Source of the DNA: Pseudarthrobacter chlorophenolicus A6
GTDB lineage: Bacteria > Actinomycetota > Actinomycetes > Actinomycetales > Micrococcaceae
Reading direction: 5' to 3'
NCBI RefSeq assembly: GCF_000022025.1
Contig: NC_011886.1
Span: forward strand, 2,366,980 to 2,430,979
DNA: 64,000 bases
Part shown: piece by piece, positions 1 to 7,399 of the stretch
How positions within the stretch are numbered: position 1 is the first letter of the stretch
Layout: each line of letters begins with the position of its first letter
Notes under the pieces: model-generated
The model's database searches: none
Told to the model about the DNA's origin: nothing
What the model saw: the letters and a program-made list of their open reading frames with translations, nothing else
Translations under genes and position numbers: made by a program

Positions 1-1
1 G

Positions 2-724
2 CACGGCACCGAGCAGCGGACCTTCGCGGGCGTCATCGGTTCCTCCATGAACACGGGCACCGTCATGGTCGGCCAGGACCTGAGCCGGGAACAGCGTTAT
101 GGCTACCTTCGAAAGTTCGGCGTCGGTTCCAGCACCGGAATTCCCCTGCCGGGCGAATCGGCCGGGCTCCTGGCAAAACCCGACCAGTGGGACGGCCGCC
201 AGGAATTCGCCGTCCTCTTCGGCCAGGGCGTATCGCAGACTCCCCTGCAGACCACCATGGCGTTCCAGGCCCTCGCCAACGACGGCGTCCTGCTCAAGCC
301 GCGGCTGATCGAGTCCTACCTCGACCCGGACGGCACCGAACACCCGGTGGAAACGGAGCCCGGCAGCAGGGCGGTCAGCGAAGCGACGGCGCAGCAGACA
401 CGGGACATCCTCGAGAGCGTCGTCACCGCTGGCGGCGCCAAGGACATCAAGGTCCCCGGGTACCGGGTGGGCGGCAAGACCGGCACTGCTGAAGCCGTTT
501 CCGATTCGGGCAAGGGCCTGGACGGCTATACCGCTTCGTTCGTGGGCATGGCACCGATGGATGACCCCCAGTACGTCGTCATGGTCAACGTCCAGCGGCC
601 GGCCGGGAACATTTACGGTATTTCCACCGCGCCGGTCTTCAACAACATCATGACCAGGGTCCTCAGCAAATTCGACGTCGCGCCGTCCAGGACGCCGTCC
701 GTCAGCCTGCCGCAGAAGTTCTGA
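2..724 (+). CDS. Class B penicillin-binding protein, C-terminal part (5' end outside window)
   Basis: The reading frame is open from base 2 and encodes the C-terminal half of a transpeptidase that cross-links peptidoglycan outside the membrane. Visible active-site motifs are SMN (the SxN motif, near base 44) and KTGTA (near base 475). The catalytic SxxK serine lies upstream of the window. After KTG comes a typical stretch ending in a short tail with no PASTA domain. FtsI genes usually precede murE/murF; here a phosphatase-like gene follows instead, so this may be a second class B PBP rather than the divisome FtsI. Family is sure, exact paralogue is not. Confidence 0.9.
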   Translation, partial: HGTEQRTFAGVIGSSMNTGTVMVGQDLSREQRYGYLRKFGVGSSTGIPLPGESAGLLAKPDQWDGRQEFAVLFGQGVSQTPLQTTMAFQALANDGVLLKPRLIESYLDPDGTEHPVETEPGSRAVSEATAQQTRDILESVVTAGGAKDIKVPGYRVGGKTGTAEAVSDSGKGLDGYTASFVGMAPMDDPQYVVMVNVQRPAGNIYGISTAPVFNNIMTRVLSKFDVAPSRTPSVSLPQKF

Positions 725-759
725 GGCACAGGCCGCCGGACCGGACGTGCCAGTCTGGT

Positions 760-771
760 TAGGCTGGGTGG
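760..771 (+). promoter_or_regulatory. Leaderless -10 element before the phosphomutase-like gene
   Basis: TAGGCT (760-765) fits TAnnnT and ends 6 nt before the ATG at 772, so transcription should begin at or next to the start codon. No Shine-Dalgarno sequence is present. Confidence 0.5.
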
Positions 772-1464
772 ATGGCAACTGTAATCCTCGTGCGGCACGG
801 CCGCACCACCGCCAATGCGTCCGGGATCCTGGCTGGGCGGGCTGCCGGCGTGGGCCTGGACCAGACCGGACTTGAGCAGGCGGCTTCCGCCGGAGACCGC
901 CTTGCCGTGCTGCCCCTGGCGGGCGTGGTCTCCAGTCCCCTCGAACGCTGCCGCGAAACCGCCCGGTTCATTATTGACCGGCAGGCAGGAAATCCTGCAG
1001 CGCCGGTCGAAGCCGACCTCACGGAATGTGATTACGGGCAGTGGCAGGGCCGCAAGCTCAGCGACCTCGCCACCGAGGACCTGTGGGGTGCGGTGCAGTC
1101 TCAACCGTCCACCGTAGTCTTCCCGGGCGGTGAATCAATGGCCGGGATGCAGGCGCGGTCAGTGGCAGCAATCCGGCGCCATGACGCGGCCTTCGAAGCC
1201 GGCCACGGCCCCGGTGCTGTGTGGGTGGCAGTGAGCCATGGTGACGTCATCAAATCAATCCTGGCCGACGCGCTCGGGATGCATCTGGACCTCTTCCAGC
1301 GCATCAACGTGGGTCCGGCCTCCATCTCAATAGTGCATTACGGTCCGGCCCGGCCAAGCGTGTACGCCACCAACACAGACGCCGGGGATCTTGCGTGGCT
1401 CGCCCACGGCATTAGTTCCGGGGATGCGCCGGTTGGCGGCGGCGCGGGACAGGCCGCCACGTAG
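772..1464 (+). CDS. Histidine phosphatase superfamily protein (MSMEG_4193-type putative phosphomutase)
   Basis: 230-aa protein of the phosphoglycerate-mutase-like histidine phosphatase fold. The phosphate-accepting RHG motif is at residues 8-10 in the N-terminal VRHGRTTAN segment, and the second catalytic histidine is in the AVSHGDVIK segment. The length fits the actinobacterial MSMEG_4193 family, whose substrate is unknown. It begins the conserved order phosphatase-DUF3090-SCO1664. The start is an ATG placed 6 nt after a TAGGCT hexamer with no purine-rich site before it, so a leaderless mRNA is likely. The C-terminus is Gly/Ala-rich. Family certain; true reaction unknown. Confidence 0.9.
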   Translation: MATVILVRHGRTTANASGILAGRAAGVGLDQTGLEQAASAGDRLAVLPLAGVVSSPLERCRETARFIIDRQAGNPAAPVEADLTECDYGQWQGRKLSDLATEDLWGAVQSQPSTVVFPGGESMAGMQARSVAAIRRHDAAFEAGHGPGAVWVAVSHGDVIKSILADALGMHLDLFQRINVGPASISIVHYGPARPSVYATNTDAGDLAWLAHGISSGDAPVGGGAGQAAT

Positions 1465-1475
1465 GCCGGTGTGCC

Positions 1476-1487
1476 TAAAATACTGAT
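1476..1487 (+). promoter_or_regulatory. Leaderless -10 element before DUF3090 gene
   Basis: TAAAAT (1476-1481) is followed by exactly 6 nt and the ATG at 1488. There is no Shine-Dalgarno sequence. It would give the DUF3090-SCO1664 pair its own leaderless mRNA. Confidence 0.55.
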
Positions 1488-2039
1488 ATGCCCACACTTG
1501 TTCACGAATTTGCCTGGCCTGACCGGGTCGTCATCGGCACCATCGGCGTTCCGGGGGCACGCACGTTCTATCTGCAGGTCCGCACGGGTAAGCAGATAGT
1601 CAGTATCGCGCTGGAGAAGCAGCAGTCAGCCGAGCTGGCGGAAAAGATCGACGACATCCTCGATCAGCTCGGCACCATCGAGGGGAATCCGTTCAGCGTT
1701 CCCGCGGGCACACCCGTCGAACTGGTTGACAATGACCAGCTCGAGACGGTTGAGGAGCAGTTCCGGACGGGTGCCATGAGCCTGGGCTGGGATCCGGCAA
1801 CCGCGCAGATCGTCATTGAGGCCTACCCCATCATCGAGATCGACGCTGATGCCGGCGAAATACCGGATGTGGACGACGCCGAAGTCCCCGAGATGCTGCT
1901 GGTACGGATGCCGGTGGGCACCGCGCGGGCATTCGCCAAGCGCACGCGTGAGATCGTGGGCGCCGGGCGTCCCGCCTGCCCGCTCTGCGGCTACCCCGTG
2001 GACCCCGAAGGGCACGTCTGCACCCTGCCCGAGGCCTGA
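1488..2039 (+). CDS. DUF3090 domain-containing protein
   Basis: 183-aa cytosolic protein matching the actinobacterial DUF3090 family over its length, recognised from the N-terminal FAWPDRVVIGTIGVPGARTF segment. The C-terminus carries a CPLCGYPVDPEGHVC zinc-ribbon-like CxxC...C motif. Function is unknown. It sits 23 bp after the histidine phosphatase gene and overlaps the SCO1664 gene by one base (TGATG), so the latter two are translationally coupled. The ATG lies 6 nt after TAAAAT (1476-1481) without a ribosome-binding site, so a second, leaderless transcript probably starts here. Confidence 0.92.
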   Translation: MPTLVHEFAWPDRVVIGTIGVPGARTFYLQVRTGKQIVSIALEKQQSAELAEKIDDILDQLGTIEGNPFSVPAGTPVELVDNDQLETVEEQFRTGAMSLGWDPATAQIVIEAYPIIEIDADAGEIPDVDDAEVPEMLLVRMPVGTARAFAKRTREIVGAGRPACPLCGYPVDPEGHVCTLPEA

Positions 2040-2803
2040 TGCCCGCCGACCTGTCCGCCGGCGCACTGACCCTCACCGGGAGAATCACGACGGCGTCGAA
2101 TGCCACCTTTGTGGGGAGCATCGGCGACACGACTGTTGTCTACAAGCCGATAACCGGGGAGAAGCCGCTGTGGGATTTTCCCGACGGTTTCCTGGCCCAC
2201 CGGGAGGTCGCCGCCTACCTGGTCTCCGAGGCGCTCGGCTGGAACATCGTGCCACGTACCTGGCTGCGGGACGGTCCGCTGGGTGAGGGGATGGTGCAGC
2301 TGTGGCAGGAGCCGGACCCCGACCAGAAGGCGGTGGACATCTTCTCTCCGGAGGACGCGCCCGAGACCGGTTGGCGCCACGTCCTCGAAGGCGAGGATGA
2401 GACCGGGCGGACAGTCGCCCTCCTCCACGAGGACTCTGTGGCGCTGAGGCGCATGGCCGTGTTCGACGTCGTGGTGAACAATGCCGACCGCAAGGGCGGC
2501 CACATCCTCGCCATGGCCGGCGGGCACCGGCACGGCGTGGACCACGGGCTGACCTTCCACACAGAGCACAAGTTGCGCACGGTTCTGTGGGGCTGGCTGG
2601 GCGATGACCTGAGCAGCGAGGAGCTGCAGGGCATTGATCTGGTCAGCGAGGGCCTGGACGGTGAACTGGGCCGGGACCTCGCGGACCTGCTCGGGGACGA
2701 TGAGATCGCGTCCCTTGCCATGCGCTGTACCCGGTTGCGTTCCGCGGGCCGGTTTCCGGCTCCGAGGGGCGGCATGCCTGCGGTCCCCTGGCCACTGTTC
2801 TAG
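2039..2803 (+). CDS. SCO1664 family protein (PI3/4-kinase-like fold)
   Basis: 254-aa member of the SCO1664 family. Recognisable features are the VVYKPITGEKPLWDFP segment near residues 34-49, resembling a nucleotide/lysine region of phosphatidylinositol-kinase-like folds, followed by the FDVVVNNADRKGGH and GVDHGLTFH segments that look like catalytic and metal loops (N...D...H-D-H-G). Kinase activity is inferred from fold only. Its ATG overlaps the DUF3090 stop codon by one base. In many actinobacteria mshC (mycothiol ligase) comes next; here it does not. Confidence 0.88.
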   Translation: MPADLSAGALTLTGRITTASNATFVGSIGDTTVVYKPITGEKPLWDFPDGFLAHREVAAYLVSEALGWNIVPRTWLRDGPLGEGMVQLWQEPDPDQKAVDIFSPEDAPETGWRHVLEGEDETGRTVALLHEDSVALRRMAVFDVVVNNADRKGGHILAMAGGHRHGVDHGLTFHTEHKLRTVLWGWLGDDLSSEELQGIDLVSEGLDGELGRDLADLLGDDEIASLAMRCTRLRSAGRFPAPRGGMPAVPWPLF

Positions 2804-3000
2804 TACGCGGCACCTCGTCGCTGGCTGGTGCTGTTGCTTCCAACAGATCTTTTTGAGGTCAGCAAAGGACCATGGGTAGTTCTCCCTGGCCACTGGCGAA
2901 CGCGTGGCTAGACTGGGTGGGTTAGGACGGATTGGGGGATCCACGGCGGTACGCCGCCTCCGCTGGTCGGTCACAGCCAGCGAAACCAAAGGAACAAACC

Positions 3001-3645
3001 GTGACCTTCTTCCAGGATTTGCCTGTACCAGAGCCGCCCCGCCGTGGCCGCACCGTCCGCTACGTTCCACCCGAATGGGCTGGCGCCCCACGATATGAGC
3101 TGCCCGCTGTGGTCCACCTTGGCCGGTTCCTGCACCGGTCCCCGACCTTTATTATGGCGGTCGAGTCAGTCAAGGTGTACTCCACCGGCTGCCTCTTCGA
3201 TCTGTCGTGGAAGTTGCGTCGGCGGAACGAGAGCGACGAGCAGTGGGACGAACTGAACGCATCGTTCTTCTCCCAGCCGCACGCCAGATGGGCCAGGCCC
3301 CGTCAGCCCCTGGCGGCACTGCTCTGCGGGGTCCAGCTTGCCGACGGATCCAAAGCTTCGTCCGGGGCCATGCTCAACAGGCCTCATCCAGCGCCGAACG
3401 CACCTAATCCGGACCCGCCGGTAATCCTCTTTCAGGGACAGGGCGGTAACGGTGGGGACGACGAGATGTCCTCCAGCGGAACGCTCTGGCTGTGGCCGAT
3501 GCCGCCGGCCGGGGACCTGCGACTGGTCACCCAGTGGACCGACATGGGTATGCCCGAGACGTCCATCACCCTCGACGGCGGGCACCTCCGGGACGCCTCC
3601 GCGCACGTTCAGCCGTACTGGCCCGAGGAGGACCAGCAGCAATGA
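3001..3645 (+). CDS. Conserved actinobacterial protein of unknown function
   Basis: 214-aa soluble protein starting at a GTG preceded by AAAGGAAC at good spacing; an in-frame TTG at 2932 is less likely because a TAGACT -10 sits at 2909-2914 and the intervening segment is not protein-like. No signal peptide or membrane segment. The middle is Gly/Asn/Pro-rich (FQGQGGNGGDD), followed by a WLWPMPPAGDLRLV strand region and TSITLDG, a pattern I recall in hypothetical proteins of Streptomyces and Arthrobacter. First gene of a three-gene operon: its stop overlaps the next ATG (ATGA at 3642). Function unknown. Confidence 0.8.
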   Translation: MTFFQDLPVPEPPRRGRTVRYVPPEWAGAPRYELPAVVHLGRFLHRSPTFIMAVESVKVYSTGCLFDLSWKLRRRNESDEQWDELNASFFSQPHARWARPRQPLAALLCGVQLADGSKASSGAMLNRPHPAPNAPNPDPPVILFQGQGGNGGDDEMSSSGTLWLWPMPPAGDLRLVTQWTDMGMPETSITLDGGHLRDASAHVQPYWPEEDQQQ

Positions 3646-3812
3646 ATCCGCTCGATAACCCGATCCTGCTCGCGGTCTCCGCAGCCATCTTCTTCTACGT
3701 CCTCTACGGCGTCATCCGCGCCGCCGTACGGGACGGCATCCTCCAGGCCGAAGAGCGGCATACCGCGGCGAAAACGGATGACAACATGCTGGCCCCAAAC
3801 GACAGGCAATGA
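3642..3812 (+). CDS. Small single-pass membrane protein
   Basis: 56-aa protein with one hydrophobic helix (about residues 7-27, PILLAVSAAIFFYVLYGVI) followed by a charged tail rich in Arg, Glu and Lys. Size and layout resemble DUF6019-type small membrane proteins, from memory only. The start codon is fixed by ATGA overlaps at both ends, with the upstream unknown gene and with the downstream two-helix protein, so the three are very likely co-translated. Function unknown; it may be a membrane partner of its neighbours. Confidence 0.75.
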   Translation: MNPLDNPILLAVSAAIFFYVLYGVIRAAVRDGILQAEERHTAAKTDDNMLAPNDRQ

Positions 3813-4099
3813 ACCGTCGAAAAGCGCCCTCGTGGCCCCGGACGGAAGTCTGGGCATGGGTTGTTGGCATAGTCGTGGTTACCCTCTTTGTCCTCCCGTG
3901 GTCGCTAATGGAAGTCGGGCGCTGCGTCGATTACATTCCCGGCTTCGGGGAAAGCTTCTGCGAAAGCGGTCCAGTCATTGGCCAGCCAGCGGCAGCAATT
4001 GTAGGCGCCGCCTCTGCACTGATGATTCTGTACTTCCTGTACCGGATCGCACGCATCGTCCTGCAGCGTCGGGCCAGCCGCCGCATACAGGATCGGTAG
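3809..4099 (+). CDS. Two-helix membrane protein of unknown function
   Basis: 96-aa protein with two predicted membrane helices: about residues 14-33 (WAWVVGIVVVTLFVLPWSL) and 59-80 (AAIVGAASALMILYFLYRIA). The loop between them has two cysteines (GRCVDY, ESFCES) that could form a disulfide if outside the cell, and the C-terminal tail is Arg-rich and probably cytosolic. It overlaps the preceding gene by ATGA. It is the last gene before the convergent pspA. No family recognised. Confidence 0.75.
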   Translation: MNRRKAPSWPRTEVWAWVVGIVVVTLFVLPWSLMEVGRCVDYIPGFGESFCESGPVIGQPAAAIVGAASALMILYFLYRIARIVLQRRASRRIQDR

Positions 4100-4158
4100 C
4101 CGACCGCACCTCTGGCCATCAATCCTTGCAAACATTCAACAAGCAGGTGTTTCCTCTT

Positions 4159-4881
4159 TTAATCGAGGGCTTTCCGGTCCATGGACTTGAGCGCGGCGAG
4201 GCGGGCTTCCACTTCTGTCTGCTCGCCGAGGTCTTCAAGGGAGTCGAACTGGGCGTCCAGGGAAGAGGCAGCGAGTTCCTGCTGGCCGCGGACGGTGGCT
4301 TCCTGGCGGCGGATGTTCTCCTCGTACCGGCCAATGGCCGACGCCGGGTCTCCGGTGTCCAGGGCCTTGAGGGCGTCATTGACTTGGGACTGGGTGGCGG
4401 CGACCCGGGCACGGTTGACCAGCTCGTTTCGCTTGGCGGTCAGCTCGCCGAGCTTGCCGCGCATCTGGTCCAGGCCGCTCTTGAGCTTGTCGACCACCTC
4501 GTTTTGAGCCGCCAGGCCCGGCGTCTGGGCCTTGGCGGTGGTCTCGGCAGTCATCTGCCGCTGAAGAGCGAGCCGGGCGAGGGCGTCGAACTTGTCCGCG
4601 TCGCTGTTGCCCGCGGCCCGGAATTCGTCAGCCTTGCGGGAGGCAGCGATTGCCTTGTTGCCCCATGAGTGGGCATCGTCGATCGCCCGTTTGTGGTCGT
4701 CTTCGGCCATCCGGAGGTTACCGATGGTCTGCGCGATGGCGGCCTCGGCTTCACGGATGTTGTTCGAGTAGTCCCGGACCATCTGGTCCAGCATCTTCTG
4801 CGGGTCCTCCGCGGAGTCCAGGACGGCGTTCAGGTTGGCCTTGGCGAGCTGGGCAACGCGGGCGAAAATACTCTGCTTCAC
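4159..4881 (-). CDS. pspA: PspA/IM30 family protein
   Basis: 240-aa, almost wholly helical coiled-coil protein of the PspA/IM30/Vipp1 (ESCRT-III-like) family, which coats and stabilises the cytoplasmic membrane under envelope stress. The N-terminal amphipathic helix (KQSIFARVAQLAKANLNAVL) and the DPQKMLDQMVRDY segment are characteristic. The length is normal for the family. The start is GTG at 4881 with only a weak ribosome-binding site. The neighbouring three-gene membrane operon is convergent and not co-transcribed. No pspC-like partner is seen in the window. Confidence 0.92.
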   Translation of the reverse strand: MKQSIFARVAQLAKANLNAVLDSAEDPQKMLDQMVRDYSNNIREAEAAIAQTIGNLRMAEDDHKRAIDDAHSWGNKAIAASRKADEFRAAGNSDADKFDALARLALQRQMTAETTAKAQTPGLAAQNEVVDKLKSGLDQMRGKLGELTAKRNELVNRARVAATQSQVNDALKALDTGDPASAIGRYEENIRRQEATVRGQQELAASSLDAQFDSLEDLGEQTEVEARLAALKSMDRKALD

Positions 4882-5021
4882 GAGGGTCTTTCTATCGGGG
4901 ACGGCATTCGCATCCTACGTGTCCGCGGACCGCCGCGGCCAATACCTTCCACAGCCAGGGACGGATGGAGGCAGGTCTCACCATCCGCGATGTTCAAGTA
5001 GTGCGGCTTCTAACTACAGAC

Positions 5022-5048
5022 GCAACACCCTACTGAAAGAGGTGTTGC
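5022..5048. repeat. Inverted repeat near the left edge of the IS30 remnant
   Basis: GCAACACC (5022-5029) and GGTGTTGC (5041-5048) form a perfect 8-bp inverted repeat separated by 11 nt, directly before the first transposase codon. It may be part of the old IS end or a hairpin over the transposase start. No matching copy was seen at the right edge. Confidence 0.35.
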
Positions 5049-5051
5049 TTC

Positions 5052-6330
5052 ATGCGCAGTTCGACGCGCCGAACGCGGAAGATGGGCCTTGAAGGCTTGG
5101 TCGAGAAGAAGCTTTTGTACGTTCAACTCAAGAAAGACGGGCACTCCACTTCCGCAGCATGCAGGATTCTGGTATTCACGTGAATACTGGCCATCGCTGG
5201 TTGCATGGACGGAGCGGGGTTGACCGTCTCGTACAGCAGGGCTTGGACCCGCGGCGCCGTAAGGCAGTTCCGGCGGCCGTTTCCAGCCGCTATCTGTCCG
5301 AAGACGAACGCATTTTCGTCGCTGACCGTCTGCTGGTTCGGGCAAGTATTCGTTCTATTGCCCGCGACCTGGGCCGGCTCCGTCCGCATCAGCAGGGAGT
5401 GTCCCGCAATCGTCCCGATTCGCGCCGCCATCACCCGTTCCGTGCCCAGAAGATGGCACAGAAGCGCAGGCCGAGGCCGAAGTTGGCCAAGCTGGCGCGC
5501 GATGAGGAACTGCGTCACTACGTTGTGGAGTGCCTCTCGAAGCGCTGGAGCCCGCTCAAGTCCGTCGGGCCTTGAAGCAACAGTTCCCAGGAGAGAAGCG
5601 TCGACATTTGAGCCCACGAAACGATTTATCGTGCGCTGTATCAGTTGAGTATCATCCCCGTTCCCACGGGCTCTCCCCGGCTATTGCGTTCGGGTAAGTT
5701 CAGCAGAAGGTCACGGTCCAGGACCAAGGGGAAGCCGCGCCAGTACATTTCTGACGCTTTGAAGATCGGTGATCGGCCAGCCCACATCGCTACCAGAAAG
5801 AAGCCGGCCATTGGGAGGGTGACCTCATCATGGGCCAAGGCAACAAATCAGCGACAGTGACGCTTGTTGAACGCTCATCCCGTTTCCTCATCGCGTTTTC
5901 CCTTCGGCCGGGAAACAGGTCCGATAACATGCGCGATCAGCTCATTGAGACACTCACCGAAATGCCGGCGGAGTTGCGGAGAACTTTGACCTGGGACCGA
6001 GGCTCCGAAATGGCGAAGCATGCCGAGGTCACTGCTGCTCTGGGCACGCTGGTGTACTTTTGTGATCCGGCCAGCCCTTGGCAACGTGCCTCAAACGAGA
6101 ACGCCAATGGCTTGCTCCATCAGTACTTCCGGAAGGGTGATGACCTGAGCGCAGTTGAACAGGCAGATGTCCTGTTTGCTGCAAAGGAGATCAACAGCCG
6201 ACCCAGGGCCGTTCTGGATTGGTCGAGCGCAACTGCCAGATTCGCCATGTATCACGCTGCCGCGATCAGCTCCGGTCCGGGGAGCGGCAGAAACGAGCCC
6301 ACTCCTGCAGTTCTTTCTACTTCGGGCTAG
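5052..6330 (+). pseudogene. IS30-family transposase, decayed by multiple frameshifts
   Basis: Homology is spread over several frames. It begins at the ATG at 5052 (KKLLYVQLKKDGHSTSAACR), shifts near 5160 (HVNTGHRWLHGRS, ARDLGR), again around 5380-5400 (VRISRE), again near 5575-5610 (HETIYRALYQ), and again near 5805 into GHWEGDLIMGQGNKS and the DDE part. The DDE motifs are still readable: D of EGDLIMG, D of WDRGSE, and the NANGLLHQYFRKG segment typical of IS30. The C-terminus is degenerate. At least four frameshifts mean it cannot make an active transposase. Terminal inverted repeats were not convincingly found. Confidence 0.85.
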
Positions 6331-6369
6331 CTACGTTGTTGAGCGGCACCGTTGTCGGGCCCTTCGCAT

Positions 6370-7269
6370 TCAGGGGGTCCTTCTTTCCGCTGAGGGCGGG
6401 CTGACTTGTGCCTCTACAGACGTGCTCTTGCTGCTGGCGGCCCAGCTGGCGAGGAAGTTGAGTTGATCTTGGGCGTGGCTGCCCGGCTCGGCGGAGTAGG
6501 CGATCATGGTTAGTCCTTCGCCGGGCAGTTCCAGGGCGTCGCCGGTGAGTTCGATCTCGCCGACGAGCGGGTTGCGCATGATTTTGCGGGCCGACCGGTG
6601 GAAGCGGACGTTGTGACGTGCCCATCTGGTGGAGAACTCGGTGCTGCCGGCGGCCAGGTCACCGATAAGGCTGTTGAGGGCGCGGTCCCGCGGATTACTG
6701 CCGGATTCGGTGCGCATAGCCGCGGCGAAGTCATCGGCGAGAGTTTCCCAGTCGACGAAGAAGTCCTTGGACCGGGGGGCCAGGAACATGAAGCGTGCGA
6801 GGTTCACTGGAAGCGTCTCGGGGCTGAGGATCCCGGTGTAGAGGGCGAAGCACAGGCTGTTGGCGGCGATCACATCGGTGCGGGAGTTCCGGACGTAGGC
6901 CGGTGTTCCGGTCATCCCGGCCAGGATTCTTTCGATGCTGGGGCGCACTTCGGCCCGTGCCCGTCGGGTCCCGGAGGCGGGGGCTGGTGCGGCGGCCTTG
7001 GCCAGGTCAAAGAGGTGGGCGCGTTCTGCCTCGTCGAGCTGAAGTGCCCGGGCGAGGGAGTCAAGAACGGAGTCCGAGACTCCCCGGAGGTTGCCGCGTT
7101 CGAGCCGGGCGTAGTACTCGGTACTGACGCCGGTGAGCATGGCGACTTCCTCGCGTTTGAGCCCGGTGACCCTCCTGGTTCCTCCGTGGGCGGGCAGCCC
7201 CGCCTGGGCCGGGGTGATGCGTGATCGGCGGCTCATGAGGAAATCGCGGACGTCGTTGGTAGTGTCCAT
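6370..7269 (-). CDS. Helix-turn-helix regulator with MmyB-like ligand-binding domain
   Basis: 299-aa regulator. An XRE-type HTH occupies about residues 35-90 (LKREEVAMLTGVSTEYYARL is the recognition region), and the C-terminal two thirds match the MmyB-like ligand-binding domain (RPSIERILAGMTGTPAYVRN; FHRSARKIMRNPLVGEIEL). Proteins of this type often repress or activate a divergent oxidoreductase or exporter gene. Here it diverges from the MFS-cupin-aldo/keto reductase operon across a 130-bp gap that holds an inverted repeat, so it is the likely regulator. It ends 40 bp from the IS30 remnant. The C-terminal tail is Ser/Thr-rich. Confidence 0.9.
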   Translation of the reverse strand: MDTTNDVRDFLMSRRSRITPAQAGLPAHGGTRRVTGLKREEVAMLTGVSTEYYARLERGNLRGVSDSVLDSLARALQLDEAERAHLFDLAKAAAPAPASGTRRARAEVRPSIERILAGMTGTPAYVRNSRTDVIAANSLCFALYTGILSPETLPVNLARFMFLAPRSKDFFVDWETLADDFAAAMRTESGSNPRDRALNSLIGDLAAGSTEFSTRWARHNVRFHRSARKIMRNPLVGEIELTGDALELPGEGLTMIAYSAEPGSHAQDQLNFLASWAASSKSTSVEAQVSPPSAERRTP

Positions 7270-7354
7270 GGGTTCTAGGCTACGGCGGGCCGTGGTGGTC
7301 TAACAGGAACTGCCAGTACACCGCACAACAGACACTCCCGCGCGAATGAGGGGA

Positions 7355-7372
7355 CTGGTTTTCTGGAACCAG
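7355..7372. promoter_or_regulatory. Candidate operator between regulator and MFS operon
   Basis: CTGGTT and AACCAG form a perfect inverted repeat with a 6-bp spacer in the divergent promoter region, 28 bp before the MFS start at 7400. Position and symmetry suit a dimeric HTH repressor. No binding data. Confidence 0.4.
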
Positions 7373-7399
7373 ACCGTTTCCCGAATTCGAAAGGACACC

